Source: Arthrobacter globiformis
GTDB lineage: Bacteria > Actinomycetota > Actinomycetes > Actinomycetales > Micrococcaceae
Assembly (NCBI RefSeq): GCF_003261175.1
Contig: NZ_QLNP01000094.1
Span: 1 to 64,000, forward strand
DNA: 64,000 bases
Direction of reading: 5' to 3'
A program made the translations under genes and the position numbers. This document shows, in pieces, positions 8,047-16,240 of the stretch. The first letter of the stretch is position 1. Each line of letters starts with the position of its first letter. The notes under the pieces were generated by a model. The model was not told the origin of the DNA. It saw only the letters and a list, made by a program, of their open reading frames with translations, and did no database searches.

Positions 8047-9308
8047 CCGCCCTGGACGGCGCCGGAGACCCGGCCGCCCAAGCGGGCGAGGCCCTGCTGT
8101 ATAAGGCCACGCGTCTCGACGCCGAAGACCGCCTGGCCCGGTACCGGGACCTGTTCGTCGGCGCGGACACCGAGCTGTCCTACCTCGACGGCAACTCCCT
8201 GGGACGCCCGCTCAAGCGGACGGCCGGCGACATTTCCAGCTTTGTCGAGCAGGGCTGGGGCGGGCGCCTGATCCGGGGCTGGGACGAGGAGTGGCTGGAC
8301 ATGCCCCAGGCCATCGGCGACCAGCTGGGGCGCGCGGTGCTGGGCGCCGCCGCGGGTCAGGCCATCATTGCCGACTCCACCACCGTGGTGCTGTACAAGC
8401 TGATCCGGGCAGCCCTGGCCGCCGTCGGGGATCCGGCGCGGACAGAGATTGTGGTGGACACGGACAACTTTCCCACCGACCGGTACCTCGTCGAAGGCAT
8501 CGCCAAGGAGGAGGGGCTGACGCTGCGCTGGATCGAGGCGGATCCCGCCTCCGGTGTCCGCCCCGAACAGGTGCGGGAGGCCGTGGGCCCGGCCACCGCC
8601 GTCGTCCTCCTCAGCCACGTGGCCTACCGTTCCGGTTACCTGGCGGACCTGCCGGCCATCACGGCGGCAGTGCACGACGCCGGCGGGCTGGTGGTGTGGG
8701 ACCTGTGCCATTCGGCCGGGTCAGTGGAGCTGCAGCTGGATGCCTGGGACGTGGACTTTGCCGCGGGCTGCACGTACAAGTACCTGAACGGCGGGCCGGG
8801 CTCGCCCGCCTTCGCCTACGTCAACGACCGGCACCTGCCCGGACTCGCGCAGCCCATCTGGGGATGGATGGGCCGGAAGGATGCGTTTGAGATGGGGCCG
8901 GGCTACGAACCGGCCGCCGGCATCCGCCGGTTCCTCAGCGGCACACCGGCCATCTTCGGAATGATCGCCATGCGCGGCACCCTGGACCTGATCGAAGAGG
9001 CCGGCATGGCCGCCATCCGCGAAAAGTCGCGGCAGCTCACCAGCTACGCCCTGGAACTGCACGATGCGTGGCTCGCGCCGGCCGGCGTGCGGCTTGCCAC
9101 GCCGCGGGATCCGGACCGCCGCGGAGGCCACATCACCGTTGACCATCCCGCTTTCCGCGAGGTGACGGCGGCGCTGTGGGAGAAGGATGTCATCCCGGAC
9201 TTCCGGGCGCCCCAGGGCATCAGGATTGGACTTTCGCCGCTGAGCACCGGCTTCGCCGAACTCCACCGCGGCATGGCAGCCATCCGGGACCTGCTTCCGG
9301 AGGCCTGA
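8043..9308 (+). CDS. kynU: Kynureninase
   Basis: 421 residues, PLP-dependent hydrolase that cleaves kynurenine to anthranilate and alanine. The cofactor-binding pattern is clear: the DGNSLGRPLK loop at the N-terminus, ADSTTVVLYKLIRAAL, VVWDLCHSAGSVELQL with the PLP-ring Asp, and the Schiff-base lysine in CTYKYLNGGPGSPAF. WGWMGRKDAFEMGPGYEPAAGIRRFLSGTP, given here in two parts as WGWMGRKDAF and GIRRFLSGTP, is typical of the family. GTG start overlapping kynA by 4 nt. With kynA it forms a short tryptophan-degradation operon; the formamidase step must be encoded elsewhere or done by a general hydrolase (inference). Confidence 0.94.
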   Translation: MTALDGAGDPAAQAGEALLYKATRLDAEDRLARYRDLFVGADTELSYLDGNSLGRPLKRTAGDISSFVEQGWGGRLIRGWDEEWLDMPQAIGDQLGRAVLGAAAGQAIIADSTTVVLYKLIRAALAAVGDPARTEIVVDTDNFPTDRYLVEGIAKEEGLTLRWIEADPASGVRPEQVREAVGPATAVVLLSHVAYRSGYLADLPAITAAVHDAGGLVVWDLCHSAGSVELQLDAWDVDFAAGCTYKYLNGGPGSPAFAYVNDRHLPGLAQPIWGWMGRKDAFEMGPGYEPAAGIRRFLSGTPAIFGMIAMRGTLDLIEEAGMAAIREKSRQLTSYALELHDAWLAPAGVRLATPRDPDRRGGHITVDHPAFREVTAALWEKDVIPDFRAPQGIRIGLSPLSTGFAELHRGMAAIRDLLPEA

Positions 9309-9349
9309 ACCGCGATTCAACAATAACCCCCAACAGCACTGCTGCCGTT

Positions 9350-9379
9350 TCGACAAGATTGCAACACGGCCGGTAAACT
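9350..9379 (+). promoter_or_regulatory. Probable rpsO promoter (TCGACA - 18 bp - TAAACT)
   Basis: TCGACA matches the -35 consensus at five of six bases and is 18 bp from TAAACT, a good actinobacterial -10. It would give an rpsO leader of roughly 125 nt. That leader holds a CTTCC-TT-GGAAG hairpin and GC-rich inverted repeats. In other bacteria S15 represses its own mRNA through the leader; whether that happens here is not shown. Confidence 0.6.
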
Positions 9380-9511
9380 AAGCGGTGGATCCGGCTGCAG
9401 TCCGTGGTTGCTGGATCCTGCTGTGTGCGGAAACTTCCTTGGAAGCCGGCACCGGCACCCCCGGCAGTGAATTACTGACTCGGGCCTCACGGCACATCTC
9501 TAGGAGTTATT

Positions 9512-9781
9512 GTGGCACTTGACGCCGCCGTAAAGCAGTCCATCATCAAGGATTTCGCAACGTCCGAGGGCGACACCGGTTCGCCGGAGGTCCAGATTGC
9601 GGTTCTGACTCAGCGGATCAAGGATCTGACTGAGCACATGAAGGAGCACAAGCACGACTTCCACACCCAGCGCGGTCTGCTGGCCATGGTTGGTCGCCGC
9701 AAGCGCATGCTGACCTACCTGAAGAACACCGACATCGCCCGCTACCGTTCGCTCATCGAGCGCCTCGGCCTGCGCCGCTAG
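9512..9781 (+). CDS. rpsO: 30S ribosomal protein S15
   Basis: 89 residues, standard length. S15 binds 16S rRNA early in small-subunit assembly. Recognised from [37 protein letters not shown] and the C-terminal [13 protein letters not shown] with [16 protein letters not shown] start with TAGGAG 6 nt upstream. It is followed by a perfect 10-bp hairpin and then pnp, the conserved bacterial rpsO-pnp order. Confidence 0.98.
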   Translation: MALDAAVKQSIIKDFATSEGDTGSPEVQIAVLTQRIKDLTEHMKEHKHDFHTQRGLLAMVGRRKRMLTYLKNTDIARYRSLIERLGLRR

Positions 9782-9790
9782 TCTGGTTTG

Positions 9791-9824
9791 GAGGCGGCCC
9801 TTTCCTGCCGGAACGGGCCGCCTC
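9791..9824 (+). terminator. rpsO 3' hairpin (possible terminator or processing site)
   Basis: GAGGCGGCCC and GGGCCGCCTC form a perfect 10-bp stem with a 14-nt loop just after rpsO. No U-run follows, so it may be a weak terminator, an mRNA stabiliser or an RNase processing site, as occurs between rpsO and pnp in other bacteria. Confidence 0.6.
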
Positions 9825-9870
9825 GTCAGTACATAAAAACTAAACAGGAGGATCAACCGCATCACGCATT

Positions 9871-9945
9871 CGCGGTCCTCGGTAGTGATCCCCGGGAAGC
9901 TTCGCTGATTGAAGCCGGCCCGTGGGTCTCGATCGATGACCGGGT
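9871..9945 (+). ncRNA. Structured pnp leader, likely Actino-pnp RNA motif
   Basis: The sequence between rpsO and pnp can fold into a nested structure. CGGTC at the 5' side pairs with GACCG about 60 nt later; inside, CCC and CGGG pair with CCCG-T-GGG, and GCTTC pairs with GAAGC around the loop GCTGATT. A conserved RNA structure called Actino-pnp is known in Actinobacteria upstream of polynucleotide phosphorylase genes and is thought to take part in feedback control. Position and nested helices fit it; I cannot run the covariance model, so the family assignment is an inference. Confidence 0.6.
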
Positions 9946-10020
9946 GCAGGGCCAGTAGACAGATGCTGGCTGGGTTGATGCGGCTGGACTTCCGTTAATC
10001 AAGAAACGGAGGTGACTCTC

Positions 10021-12285
10021 TTGGAGGGTCCCGAAATCCAGTTCTCAGAAGCAGTCATTGACAACGGCCGCTTTGGCAAGCGTGTAATCCGCTTCGAAAC
10101 CGGCCGCCTTGCCAAGCAGGCAGCCGGCGCAGCCATGGTGTACATCGACGAGGACACCGCGCTGCTCTCTGCCACCACCGCTGGCAAGCACCCGCGTGAA
10201 GGCTTTGACTTCTTCCCCCTGACGGTGGACGTCGAAGAGCGCATGTACGCCGCCGGCCGCATCCCGGGCTCGTTCTTCCGCCGTGAAGGCCGCCCGTCCA
10301 CGGAAGCCATCCTGGCCTGCCGCCTGATGGACCGCCCGCTGCGCCCCGCGTTCGTCAAGGGCCTGCGCAATGAGGTCCAGATTGTCGTCACCGTCCTGGC
10401 GATCAACCCGGACGAGCTTTACGACGTCGTGGCAATCAACGCCTCCTCGATGTCCACCCAGCTCTCCGGCCTGCCGTTCTCCGGCCCGATCGGCGGCGTC
10501 CGCGTTGCCCTCGTCGCCGACGAGCAGGGTTCGCAGTGGGTTGCCTTCCCGAAGCACTCCCAGCTCGAGAACTCCGTGTTCAACATGGTTGTGGCCGGCC
10601 GCGTTGCCGGTGACGACGTCGCCATCATGATGGTCGAAGCCGAAGCCACGGACAACTCCTGGAGCCTCATCAAGGAACAGGGCGCCACCGCCCCCACCGA
10701 AGAGGTTGTTTCCGAGGGCCTGGAGGCTGCCAAGCCGTTCATCAAGGCACTCTGCGAAGCGCAGCAGGACCTGGCCGCCCGCGCTGCCAAGCCCACCGTT
10801 GAGTTCCCCGTCTTCCTGGACTACCAGGACGACGTCTACGCCGCCGTCGAGGCTGCTGCCGCGGAGAAGCTCACCGCTGTCTTCCAGATCGCTGACAAGC
10901 AGGACCGCGACAACGCAGCGGACGAGCTGAAGGACGAGGTTGTTGCCTCCCTGGCCGGCCAGTTCGAAGGCCGCGAAAAGGAAGTTTCCGCAGCGTTCCG
11001 CTCGGTGACCAAGCACGTTGTGCGCCAGCGCATCCTGAAGGACCAGATCCGCATCGACGGCCGCGGCCTGACGGACATCCGCCAGCTCACCGCCGAGGTC
11101 GAGGTCCTGCCCCGCGTCCACGGCTCGGCCATCTTCGAACGCGGCGAAACCCAGATCATGGGTGTCACCACGCTGAACATGCTCAAGATGGAACAGCAGA
11201 TCGACTCGCTGTCGCCGGTAACGCGCAAGCGCTACATGCACAACTACAACTTCCCGCCGTACTCCACCGGTGAGACCGGCCGCGTCGGTTCCCCGAAGCG
11301 CCGCGAAATCGGCCACGGTGCCCTGGCCGAGCGCGCGCTCGTGCCGGTGCTGCCGTCCCGTGAGGAGTTCCCGTACGCCATCCGCCAGGTGTCCGAAGCC
11401 CTCGGCTCCAACGGCTCCACCTCCATGGGCTCGGTCTGCGCCTCGACGCTGTCCATGCTCAACGCCGGTGTCCCGCTGAAGGCTGCCGTTGCCGGCATCG
11501 CCATGGGCCTGGTCTCCGACCAGGTGGACGGCCAGACCCGCTACGCCGCGCTGACCGACATCCTCGGCGCCGAAGATGCCTTCGGCGACATGGACTTCAA
11601 GGTTGCCGGTACGTCTGAATTCGTCACCGCCATCCAGCTGGACACCAAGCTCGACGGCATCCCGGCATCCGTGCTGGCAGCAGCACTGAAGCAGGCCCGC
11701 GAGGCCCGCCTCCACATCCTCGAGGTTATCAACGCCGCGATCGACACCCCGGACGAGCTCTCCGAGTTCGCTCCGCGCGTCATCGCCGTGAAGATCCCCG
11801 TGGACAAGATCGGCGAGGTCATTGGCCCCAAGGGCAAGATGATCAACCAGATCCAGGAGGACACTGGCGCGGACATCTCGATCGAGGACGACGGCACCGT
11901 CTACATCGGCGCCACCAACGGCCCGTCGGCAGATGCCGCCCGCTCCGCTATCAACGCCATCGCCAACCCGCAGGTTCCGGAAATCGGTGAGCGCTACTTG
12001 GGCACGGTCGTCAAGACCACCACCTTTGGCGCCTTCGTGTCCCTGACTCCGGGCAAGGATGGTCTGCTGCACATCTCCGAGCTGCGCAAGATCGCCGGCG
12101 GCAAGCGCGTGGACAACGTCGAGGACGTCGTCTCCGTGGGCCAGAAGATCCAGGTCGAGATCACCAAGATCGATGACCGCGGAAAGCTGTCCCTCTCTCC
12201 GGTAGTTGCTGAAGAGGAAGGCGCCGGCGACGCCGACCGCGTTCACGCTTCCGCTCCGGCAGAAGGCTCGGACGCTTCCGAGTAG
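10021..12285 (+). CDS. pnp: Polynucleotide phosphorylase
   Basis: 754 residues. 3'-to-5' phosphorolytic exoribonuclease and RNA tailing enzyme. The order is RNase PH domain 1 (residues about 10-150), the helical linker domain, RNase PH domain 2 (about 340-560, with the catalytic region [19 protein letters not shown] and [11 protein letters not shown]), a KH domain with [14 protein letters not shown], and an S1 domain with [15 protein letters not shown] and [12 protein letters not shown] start (MEGPEIQF) is chosen because CGGAGGTGA lies about 6 nt upstream; an in-frame GTG further up overlaps this ribosome binding site. Acts in RNA decay, together with RNase J encoded at 27 kb. Confidence 0.97.
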   Translation: MEGPEIQFSEAVIDNGRFGKRVIRFETGRLAKQAAGAAMVYIDEDTALLSATTAGKHPREGFDFFPLTVDVEERMYAAGRIPGSFFRREGRPSTEAILACRLMDRPLRPAFVKGLRNEVQIVVTVLAINPDELYDVVAINASSMSTQLSGLPFSGPIGGVRVALVADEQGSQWVAFPKHSQLENSVFNMVVAGRVAGDDVAIMMVEAEATDNSWSLIKEQGATAPTEEVVSEGLEAAKPFIKALCEAQQDLAARAAKPTVEFPVFLDYQDDVYAAVEAAAAEKLTAVFQIADKQDRDNAADELKDEVVASLAGQFEGREKEVSAAFRSVTKHVVRQRILKDQIRIDGRGLTDIRQLTAEVEVLPRVHGSAIFERGETQIMGVTTLNMLKMEQQIDSLSPVTRKRYMHNYNFPPYSTGETGRVGSPKRREIGHGALAERALVPVLPSREEFPYAIRQVSEALGSNGSTSMGSVCASTLSMLNAGVPLKAAVAGIAMGLVSDQVDGQTRYAALTDILGAEDAFGDMDFKVAGTSEFVTAIQLDTKLDGIPASVLAAALKQAREARLHILEVINAAIDTPDELSEFAPRVIAVKIPVDKIGEVIGPKGKMINQIQEDTGADISIEDDGTVYIGATNGPSADAARSAINAIANPQVPEIGERYLGTVVKTTTFGAFVSLTPGKDGLLHISELRKIAGGKRVDNVEDVVSVGQKIQVEITKIDDRGKLSLSPVVAEEEGAGDADRVHASAPAEGSDASE

Positions 12286-12321
12286 TTCCGGGCTCCGGCT
12301 AGCTACGCTGCCGGAACCCAT

Positions 12322-12364
12322 AAAGGCGGGGCCGTTGGTTGTACCACCGGCCCCGCCCCTTTTA
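12322..12364 (+). terminator. Rho-independent terminator of pnp
   Basis: GGCGGGGCCG and CGGCCCCGCC form a perfect 10-bp stem with a 13-nt loop, preceded by AAA and followed by CCTTTT, a classic intrinsic terminator. Confidence 0.9.
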
Positions 12365-12414
12365 ACCCACCCCTCTCAACACCGCTTTGCGGCGGCAAAT
12401 AAGCGCACGTCAGA

Positions 12415-12446
12415 GCCACGCCGACGGCGTGGCCCGCTGGTACGAT
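12415..12446 (+). promoter_or_regulatory. M16 peptidase promoter with operator-like palindrome
   Basis: GCCACGCC-GAC-GGCGTGGC is a perfect 8-bp inverted repeat that ends 7 bp before TACGAT, a plausible -10. It therefore covers the -35 position, where a repressor would block polymerase. A hairpin role in RNA is unlikely because it lies upstream of the expected start of transcription. The regulator is unknown. Confidence 0.4.
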
Positions 12447-12483
12447 TGCAGGCAGATTTGGCTCCGCTTCCCGAAAGGCCTTG

Positions 12484-13827
12484 ATGACTGTCGTACCCCT
12501 GCCGCTGGAGCAGAACCACCCCGGCGACACCCTGATCCACGGAGCCGACGGCGGTTCGGAAGTCCGTCGTTCGGTCCTCCCCGGTGGGGTGCGTGTCCTG
12601 ACCGAGGCGATGCCGGGGCAGCGTTCAGCCACCATCGGGTTCTGGGTGGGCGTGGGATCCCGCGACGAGGCTCCCGGGCAGCACGGTTCGACGCACTTCC
12701 TGGAGCATCTGCTGTTCAAGGGCACCAAGAGGCGCACCGCCCTGGAGATCGCGTCCGCCTTTGACGAGGTGGGCGGTGAATCCAACGCCGCCACGGCGAA
12801 GGAAAGCACCTGCTACTTCGCCCGCGTGCTGGATACGGACCTGCCGATGGCCATCGACGTCATCGCCGACATGATCACCGGCGCCGTGCTTGACCCTGCG
12901 GAGATGGAGCAGGAGCGGGACGTCATCCTCGAAGAGATCGCCATGGACAGCGACGATCCCACGGACGTCGCCCATGAACACTTCGTCGCCGCCGTGCTCG
13001 GTACCCACCCGCTCGGGCGCCCGATCGGTGGGACTCCGGACGCCATCCGCGCCGTGGCACGCGACTCCGTCTGGGACCACTACCGCCGTTACTACCGCCC
13101 GGACGAACTGGTGATCACTGCCGCCGGCGGTCTGGAGCACGACGTCGTCTGCCGGCTTGTGGTGGATGCCCTCCACTCAGCAGGGTGGTCACTTGAGTCC
13201 GGGGCGGCTCCCGTGGAGCGCCGCTCCACCGAGCGCGCACAGATCACCGGCACCGCCGGGCTACATGTGGTCACACGCCCGGTGGAACAGGCCAACATCA
13301 TCATGGGCTGTCCCACCATCGTGGCCACCGATGAGCGCCGCTATGTTATGAGCGTGCTGAACGCGGTGCTTGGCGGCGGGATGTCGTCACGGCTGTTCCA
13401 GGAGATCCGCGAGAAGCGCGGCCTCGTGTACTCCACTTATTCCTTCGCCTCGTCCTATGCCGACGCAGGCTACTTCGGCATGTACGCCGGCTGCACGCCC
13501 ACCAAGGTCCGCCAGGTCCTGGAACTCCTTGGTGCAGAACTCGACAGTCTCGCGGCGGGCGGCATCTCCGAAGAGGAGCTTCGCAAGGCGGTCGGGCAGC
13601 TCTGCGGCGGGATCGTCCTGGCACTCGAAGACACCGGCTCCCGTATGTCGCGGCTGGGCCGCGCCGAGCTGGTCTCCGGTGAATACCAGGACATCGACGA
13701 GACCCTGCGGCTCATCAAGGCCGTAACGGCGGAGCAGGTCCAGGAGCTGGCCAGTGAGCTGGCTGCGGCACCCCGGACCGTGACGGTGGTCGGCCCCTTC
13801 GCCGAATCGGAAACCTTCGGGCTCTGA
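12484..13827 (+). CDS. M16 family zinc metallopeptidase (processing-peptidase-like)
   Basis: 447 residues. The inverted zinc motif HFLEH in GSTHFLEHLLFKGTKRR, with the downstream Glu in the ESNAATAKESTCYFARVL region, marks an active M16B peptidase of the YmxG/PepR or mitochondrial-processing-peptidase type. The C-terminal half is the second, non-catalytic M16 domain with GGGMSSRLFQEIREKRGLVYSTYSF. These enzymes degrade short peptides or leader fragments. The gene follows pnp in many Gram-positive genomes, an order kept here. ATG follows GAAAGG by about 6 nt; an overlapping TTG one codon upstream is less likely. Confidence 0.92.
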   Translation: MTVVPLPLEQNHPGDTLIHGADGGSEVRRSVLPGGVRVLTEAMPGQRSATIGFWVGVGSRDEAPGQHGSTHFLEHLLFKGTKRRTALEIASAFDEVGGESNAATAKESTCYFARVLDTDLPMAIDVIADMITGAVLDPAEMEQERDVILEEIAMDSDDPTDVAHEHFVAAVLGTHPLGRPIGGTPDAIRAVARDSVWDHYRRYYRPDELVITAAGGLEHDVVCRLVVDALHSAGWSLESGAAPVERRSTERAQITGTAGLHVVTRPVEQANIIMGCPTIVATDERRYVMSVLNAVLGGGMSSRLFQEIREKRGLVYSTYSFASSYADAGYFGMYAGCTPTKVRQVLELLGAELDSLAAGGISEEELRKAVGQLCGGIVLALEDTGSRMSRLGRAELVSGEYQDIDETLRLIKAVTAEQVQELASELAAAPRTVTVVGPFAESETFGL

Positions 13828-13856
13828 TCCACGGAAGTTTCGGCGTAGGAGGAAAG

Positions 13857-14318
13857 ATGGACCAGCCGCCACCGGGGACAGCGCACGAGGCCCTGGAGAT
13901 CTTCGTCGGGCGCTGGCTGGGAACCACCGAGCTGGCTGCCTCGCCGTGGGGTCCGGCACGCACCGCCACCGCGGAGGTGACGTTCACCCGCGCCGCCGGG
14001 GGGTTCGCCGTCGTCCAGTCCTACCGCCACACCGAAGCCGACGGTACGCACTTTGAGGGGCACGGGGTCTTCACGGTGGATCCCGACCACGACGAAACGC
14101 TCTGGTATTACGTCGACAGCATGGGCGGGCCCCCGTCAGCCCCGGCCCGTGGTGTCTGGCACGACTCGACCCTCATGGTGGAGCGGCACAGCGACCGGGG
14201 CACCGCCCGGCACACCTTCCGGGTGGACCAGGGCGTGCTGACCCACACGGCTGAACTGCGGCTGGGGGAGACCCAGGAGTTCCAGCCGTTTATGACCTCG
14301 ATCTGCCACCGCGCCTGA
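13857..14318 (+). CDS. DUF1579 domain-containing protein
   Basis: 153 residues. Recognised from ALEIFVGRWLGTTEL near the N-terminus, TFTRAAGGFAVVQSYRH and GHGVFTVDPDHDETLWYYVDS, a beta-barrel type fold related to lipocalin-like proteins. No signal peptide is seen, so it is probably cytosolic. It starts 29 nt after the M16 peptidase gene with AGGAGGAAAG just before the ATG, and so is probably co-transcribed. Function unknown; binding of a small hydrophobic ligand would be a guess from the fold only. Confidence 0.75.
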   Translation: MDQPPPGTAHEALEIFVGRWLGTTELAASPWGPARTATAEVTFTRAAGGFAVVQSYRHTEADGTHFEGHGVFTVDPDHDETLWYYVDSMGGPPSAPARGVWHDSTLMVERHSDRGTARHTFRVDQGVLTHTAELRLGETQEFQPFMTSICHRA

Positions 14319-14644
14319 ATCAGCGCCTCGCTCAGCCCACCAGCTCGATTATCGGGGTCTGCGCAGATCTCCTTTGGCTGGCCCCGGCTTCACTCCGGCC
14401 GGTCCATTCCGGCGCGGTGAATGGCGAGGTAGAGCGATGGTAGGCCCCGGTGTCCCGCCCCACCACCCACCGCCAGGCCTGGCGCCGGGCCGCACGCTCT
14501 ATCAGTTCCTGCCGGCTTTTCCCCGACGCTTCCTCACGTCTTGCCCGATTTTTCTAGACGCTTCCTCACGTCGTGTCGACACGAGAGGAAGCGTTGGTCT
14601 AACGCGGCGAAACGTGACGGAGCGTTGTGGGGGGTCCAGCTGGG
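14319..14644. other. Convergent intergenic region holding a short-repeat cluster
   Basis: About 325 nt lie between the DUF1579 gene and moaD, which converge. The left 200 nt shows no recognisable feature. The right 100 nt holds four related 10-17-bp motifs in both orientations (annotated separately), which probably serve as a two-way transcription stop or are an intergenic repeat element. Confidence 0.6.
14525..14626. repeat. Cluster of RACGCTYCSTCACGTY-type short repeats with long hairpin
   Basis: GACGCTTCCTCACGTC occurs exactly twice in direct orientation (14525-14540 and 14557-14572). An inverted partial copy, GAGGAAGCGT (14585-14594), and an inverted diverged copy, AAACGTGACGGAGCGTT (14610-14626), follow. 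The second direct copy and the inverted partial copy bracket the perfect palindrome TCGTGTCGACACGA, so 14558-14594 folds into a hairpin of ten plus seven pairs broken by a 3-nt bulge. It lies between convergent genes. Confidence 0.75.
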
Positions 14645-14911
14645 TTAGCCGCCGGCGAAAGGCGGGAGGACGTCCACCACGTCGCCAGCTGCCAGGACGG
14701 TGGTCCGGTCCCGGACCGCGACCTCGTTCAACAGGAAGCTGCTGCGGGCCAGGATCCTGTCGAGCGGCGGCGTCCCGGCCGGAGGTTCCGGACGGTCGAC
14801 GTCGAGCACGGCGGCCAGGAGGGACTCCACCGTGGATCCGGCCGGAAGTTCGAAGCGCTCTTCATCCACGCCTGCCGCGGCGCGTGCGGCAGCGAAGTAT
14901 CGTACGTTCAA
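14645..14911 (-). CDS. moaD: MoaD/ThiS family molybdopterin synthase small subunit
   Basis: 88 residues, ubiquitin-like fold. It ends in PPFAGG; the C-terminal Gly-Gly is adenylated and thiocarboxylated to donate sulfur to molybdopterin precursor Z. VRYFAAARAAAG near the start and the LLNEVAVRD and GDVVDVLPP segments are typical of MoaD. The stop of moaA lies 3 nt upstream, so moaA-moaD is one minus-strand operon. Its partner, the catalytic large subunit MoaE, is encoded 5 kb away on the other strand within the same cofactor cluster. Confidence 0.92.
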   Translation of the reverse strand: MNVRYFAAARAAAGVDEERFELPAGSTVESLLAAVLDVDRPEPPAGTPPLDRILARSSFLLNEVAVRDRTTVLAAGDVVDVLPPFAGG

Positions 14912-14914
14912 GGA

Positions 14915-16090
14915 TTAGCCTCCGATGGCGCTCATGCTGCGGTCCGGCTGGACGAAGTCCGGAGCGTCGAGTCCCACGTGGTCCATGCCGTGGGCTTTGG
15001 GCTTCAGCCACATGGCATCCTGCCAGCGTTCGGCTAGCTGCGCGTCGCTGGCCCCTTGCCTCAGCAGGCCGAGCAGGTCGAATTCCTCGCGGGAGAAAAG
15101 GCAGCTCATGATCTTGCCTTCGGCCGTTATCCGGGTCCGCCGGCAGTCGGAACAGAACGGCTCGGTAACGGAGGCGATGATCCCCACGGTTCCCAGCACG
15201 GGGGCGTGTGCATCAGCGGAACTGCCTGATGCAGCGGAACCGGCCGTCCGGCGTCGTACTTCAAAGCGTTCCGCCGGTGCGCCGTCCCGGGCCCGAGGAT
15301 CCGGGCTCAGCGCGAACTCCTCGGAGAGGAGTTCGCGGATCTCGGCCGCGGTGATCATGTTCCGGCGGGTCCAGCCGTGGTCTGCGTCCAGCGGCATCTG
15401 CTCAATGAACCGCAGTTCGTAGCCGTGCTCCAGTGCCCAGGCGAGGAGGGACGGCGATTCAGTGTCGTTGATGCCCCGCATCAGCACGGCGTTGAGCTTC
15501 ACCGGCCCCAGGCCCGCAGCCCAGGCGGCGTCCACCCCGGCGAGCACCCGGTCCAGGAACGGCCGCCGTGTCAGTTTGGTGAAGGTTTCCTCGTGCAGGG
15601 AGTCCAGGGAGACGTTGATGCGCGTCAGCCCGGCGGCCTTGAGGGCTGCAGCCTTCCGGTCCAGGCCCACGCCGTTCGTCGTCATGGAAATGGGAAGCTC
15701 GGGGTGTGCTCGGCGCAGGGCACCAATGATCTCGACGAGGTCGGCCCGGACCAGAGGCTCGCCGCCGGTCAGGCGCAGCTCGCGCACGCCAAGCTGGTTC
15801 ACGCCGATGCCGACGATCCGCACGATTTCCTCGCCGGTCATGACCGCCTGCTTCGAGAGCCACTCCAGCCCCTCGGCCGGCATGCAGTAGGTACAGCGCA
15901 GGTTGCACTTGTCCGTCAGCGAAAGCCGCATGTCCGTCGCCCGGCGGCCGTAGCGGTCCGCGAGGCCCGCGGGAGCGCCGGCCGGGCGGCGGGCGGGGAC
16001 CCCGGCCGGGCGCGCAACGGGAAGGGGCTGCGAACCGGAATCGGTTGCGCCTCCTTCGCGAAGCTGCGGTATGCCAAGCTGAACACTCAT
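14915..16090 (-). CDS. moaA: GTP 3',8-cyclase MoaA
   Basis: 391 residues. Radical SAM enzyme that rearranges GTP to 3',8-cyclo-GTP, the first step of molybdenum cofactor synthesis. The SAM-binding [4Fe-4S] cluster motif CNLRCTYC sits near residue 62. The second, substrate-binding cluster is supplied by the C-terminal cysteines of CSDCRRTRITAEGKIMSC. The protein ends in the functionally important GG. The N-terminal 35 residues are a Pro/Ala-rich extension. The start is fixed by a TAGCCT box 6 nt upstream. It is the first gene of a moaA-moaD operon divergent from the oxidoreductase-moeA-moaC-mog-moaE operon. Confidence 0.95.
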   Translation of the reverse strand: MSVQLGIPQLREGGATDSGSQPLPVARPAGVPARRPAGAPAGLADRYGRRATDMRLSLTDKCNLRCTYCMPAEGLEWLSKQAVMTGEEIVRIVGIGVNQLGVRELRLTGGEPLVRADLVEIIGALRRAHPELPISMTTNGVGLDRKAAALKAAGLTRINVSLDSLHEETFTKLTRRPFLDRVLAGVDAAWAAGLGPVKLNAVLMRGINDTESPSLLAWALEHGYELRFIEQMPLDADHGWTRRNMITAAEIRELLSEEFALSPDPRARDGAPAERFEVRRRTAGSAASGSSADAHAPVLGTVGIIASVTEPFCSDCRRTRITAEGKIMSCLFSREEFDLLGLLRQGASDAQLAERWQDAMWLKPKAHGMDHVGLDAPDFVQPDRSMSAIGG

Positions 16091-16096
16091 GACTTC

Positions 16097-16102
16097 AGGC
16101 TA
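16097..16102 (-). promoter_or_regulatory. -10 box TAGCCT of leaderless moaA
   Basis: On the minus strand TAGCCT ends 6 nt before the moaA ATG. The divergent oxidoreductase promoter is about 130 bp away, so the two Moco operons share one regulatory interval. No Moco riboswitch-like structure was recognised. Confidence 0.55.
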
Positions 16103-16228
16103 CGCCACGATGGGGCGCGGATCACACCTGGTCCGTCCCGTGGCTGGCGGCTGCGGCTGCGCGCCCGGAGGCAGGGCGGCCACCGCAATGACCGCAATGA
16201 TCGCAGTGCCGGAAAGCGCTGGTGAACC

Positions 16229-16234
16229 TATGCT
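16229..16234 (+). promoter_or_regulatory. -10 box TATGCT of the molybdopterin oxidoreductase operon
   Basis: TATGCT ends 6 nt before the GTG start. The GGAAGG in between would touch the start codon and so cannot act as a ribosome binding site; a leaderless start is more likely. Confidence 0.55.
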
Positions 16235-16240
16235 GGAAGG

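Noticed and set aside
10045-12321. A very long open frame on the minus strand opposite pnp
   Set aside because: The plus strand is unmistakably pnp; long antisense frames are expected in GC-rich DNA with strong third-position bias, and the antisense product has no family features.
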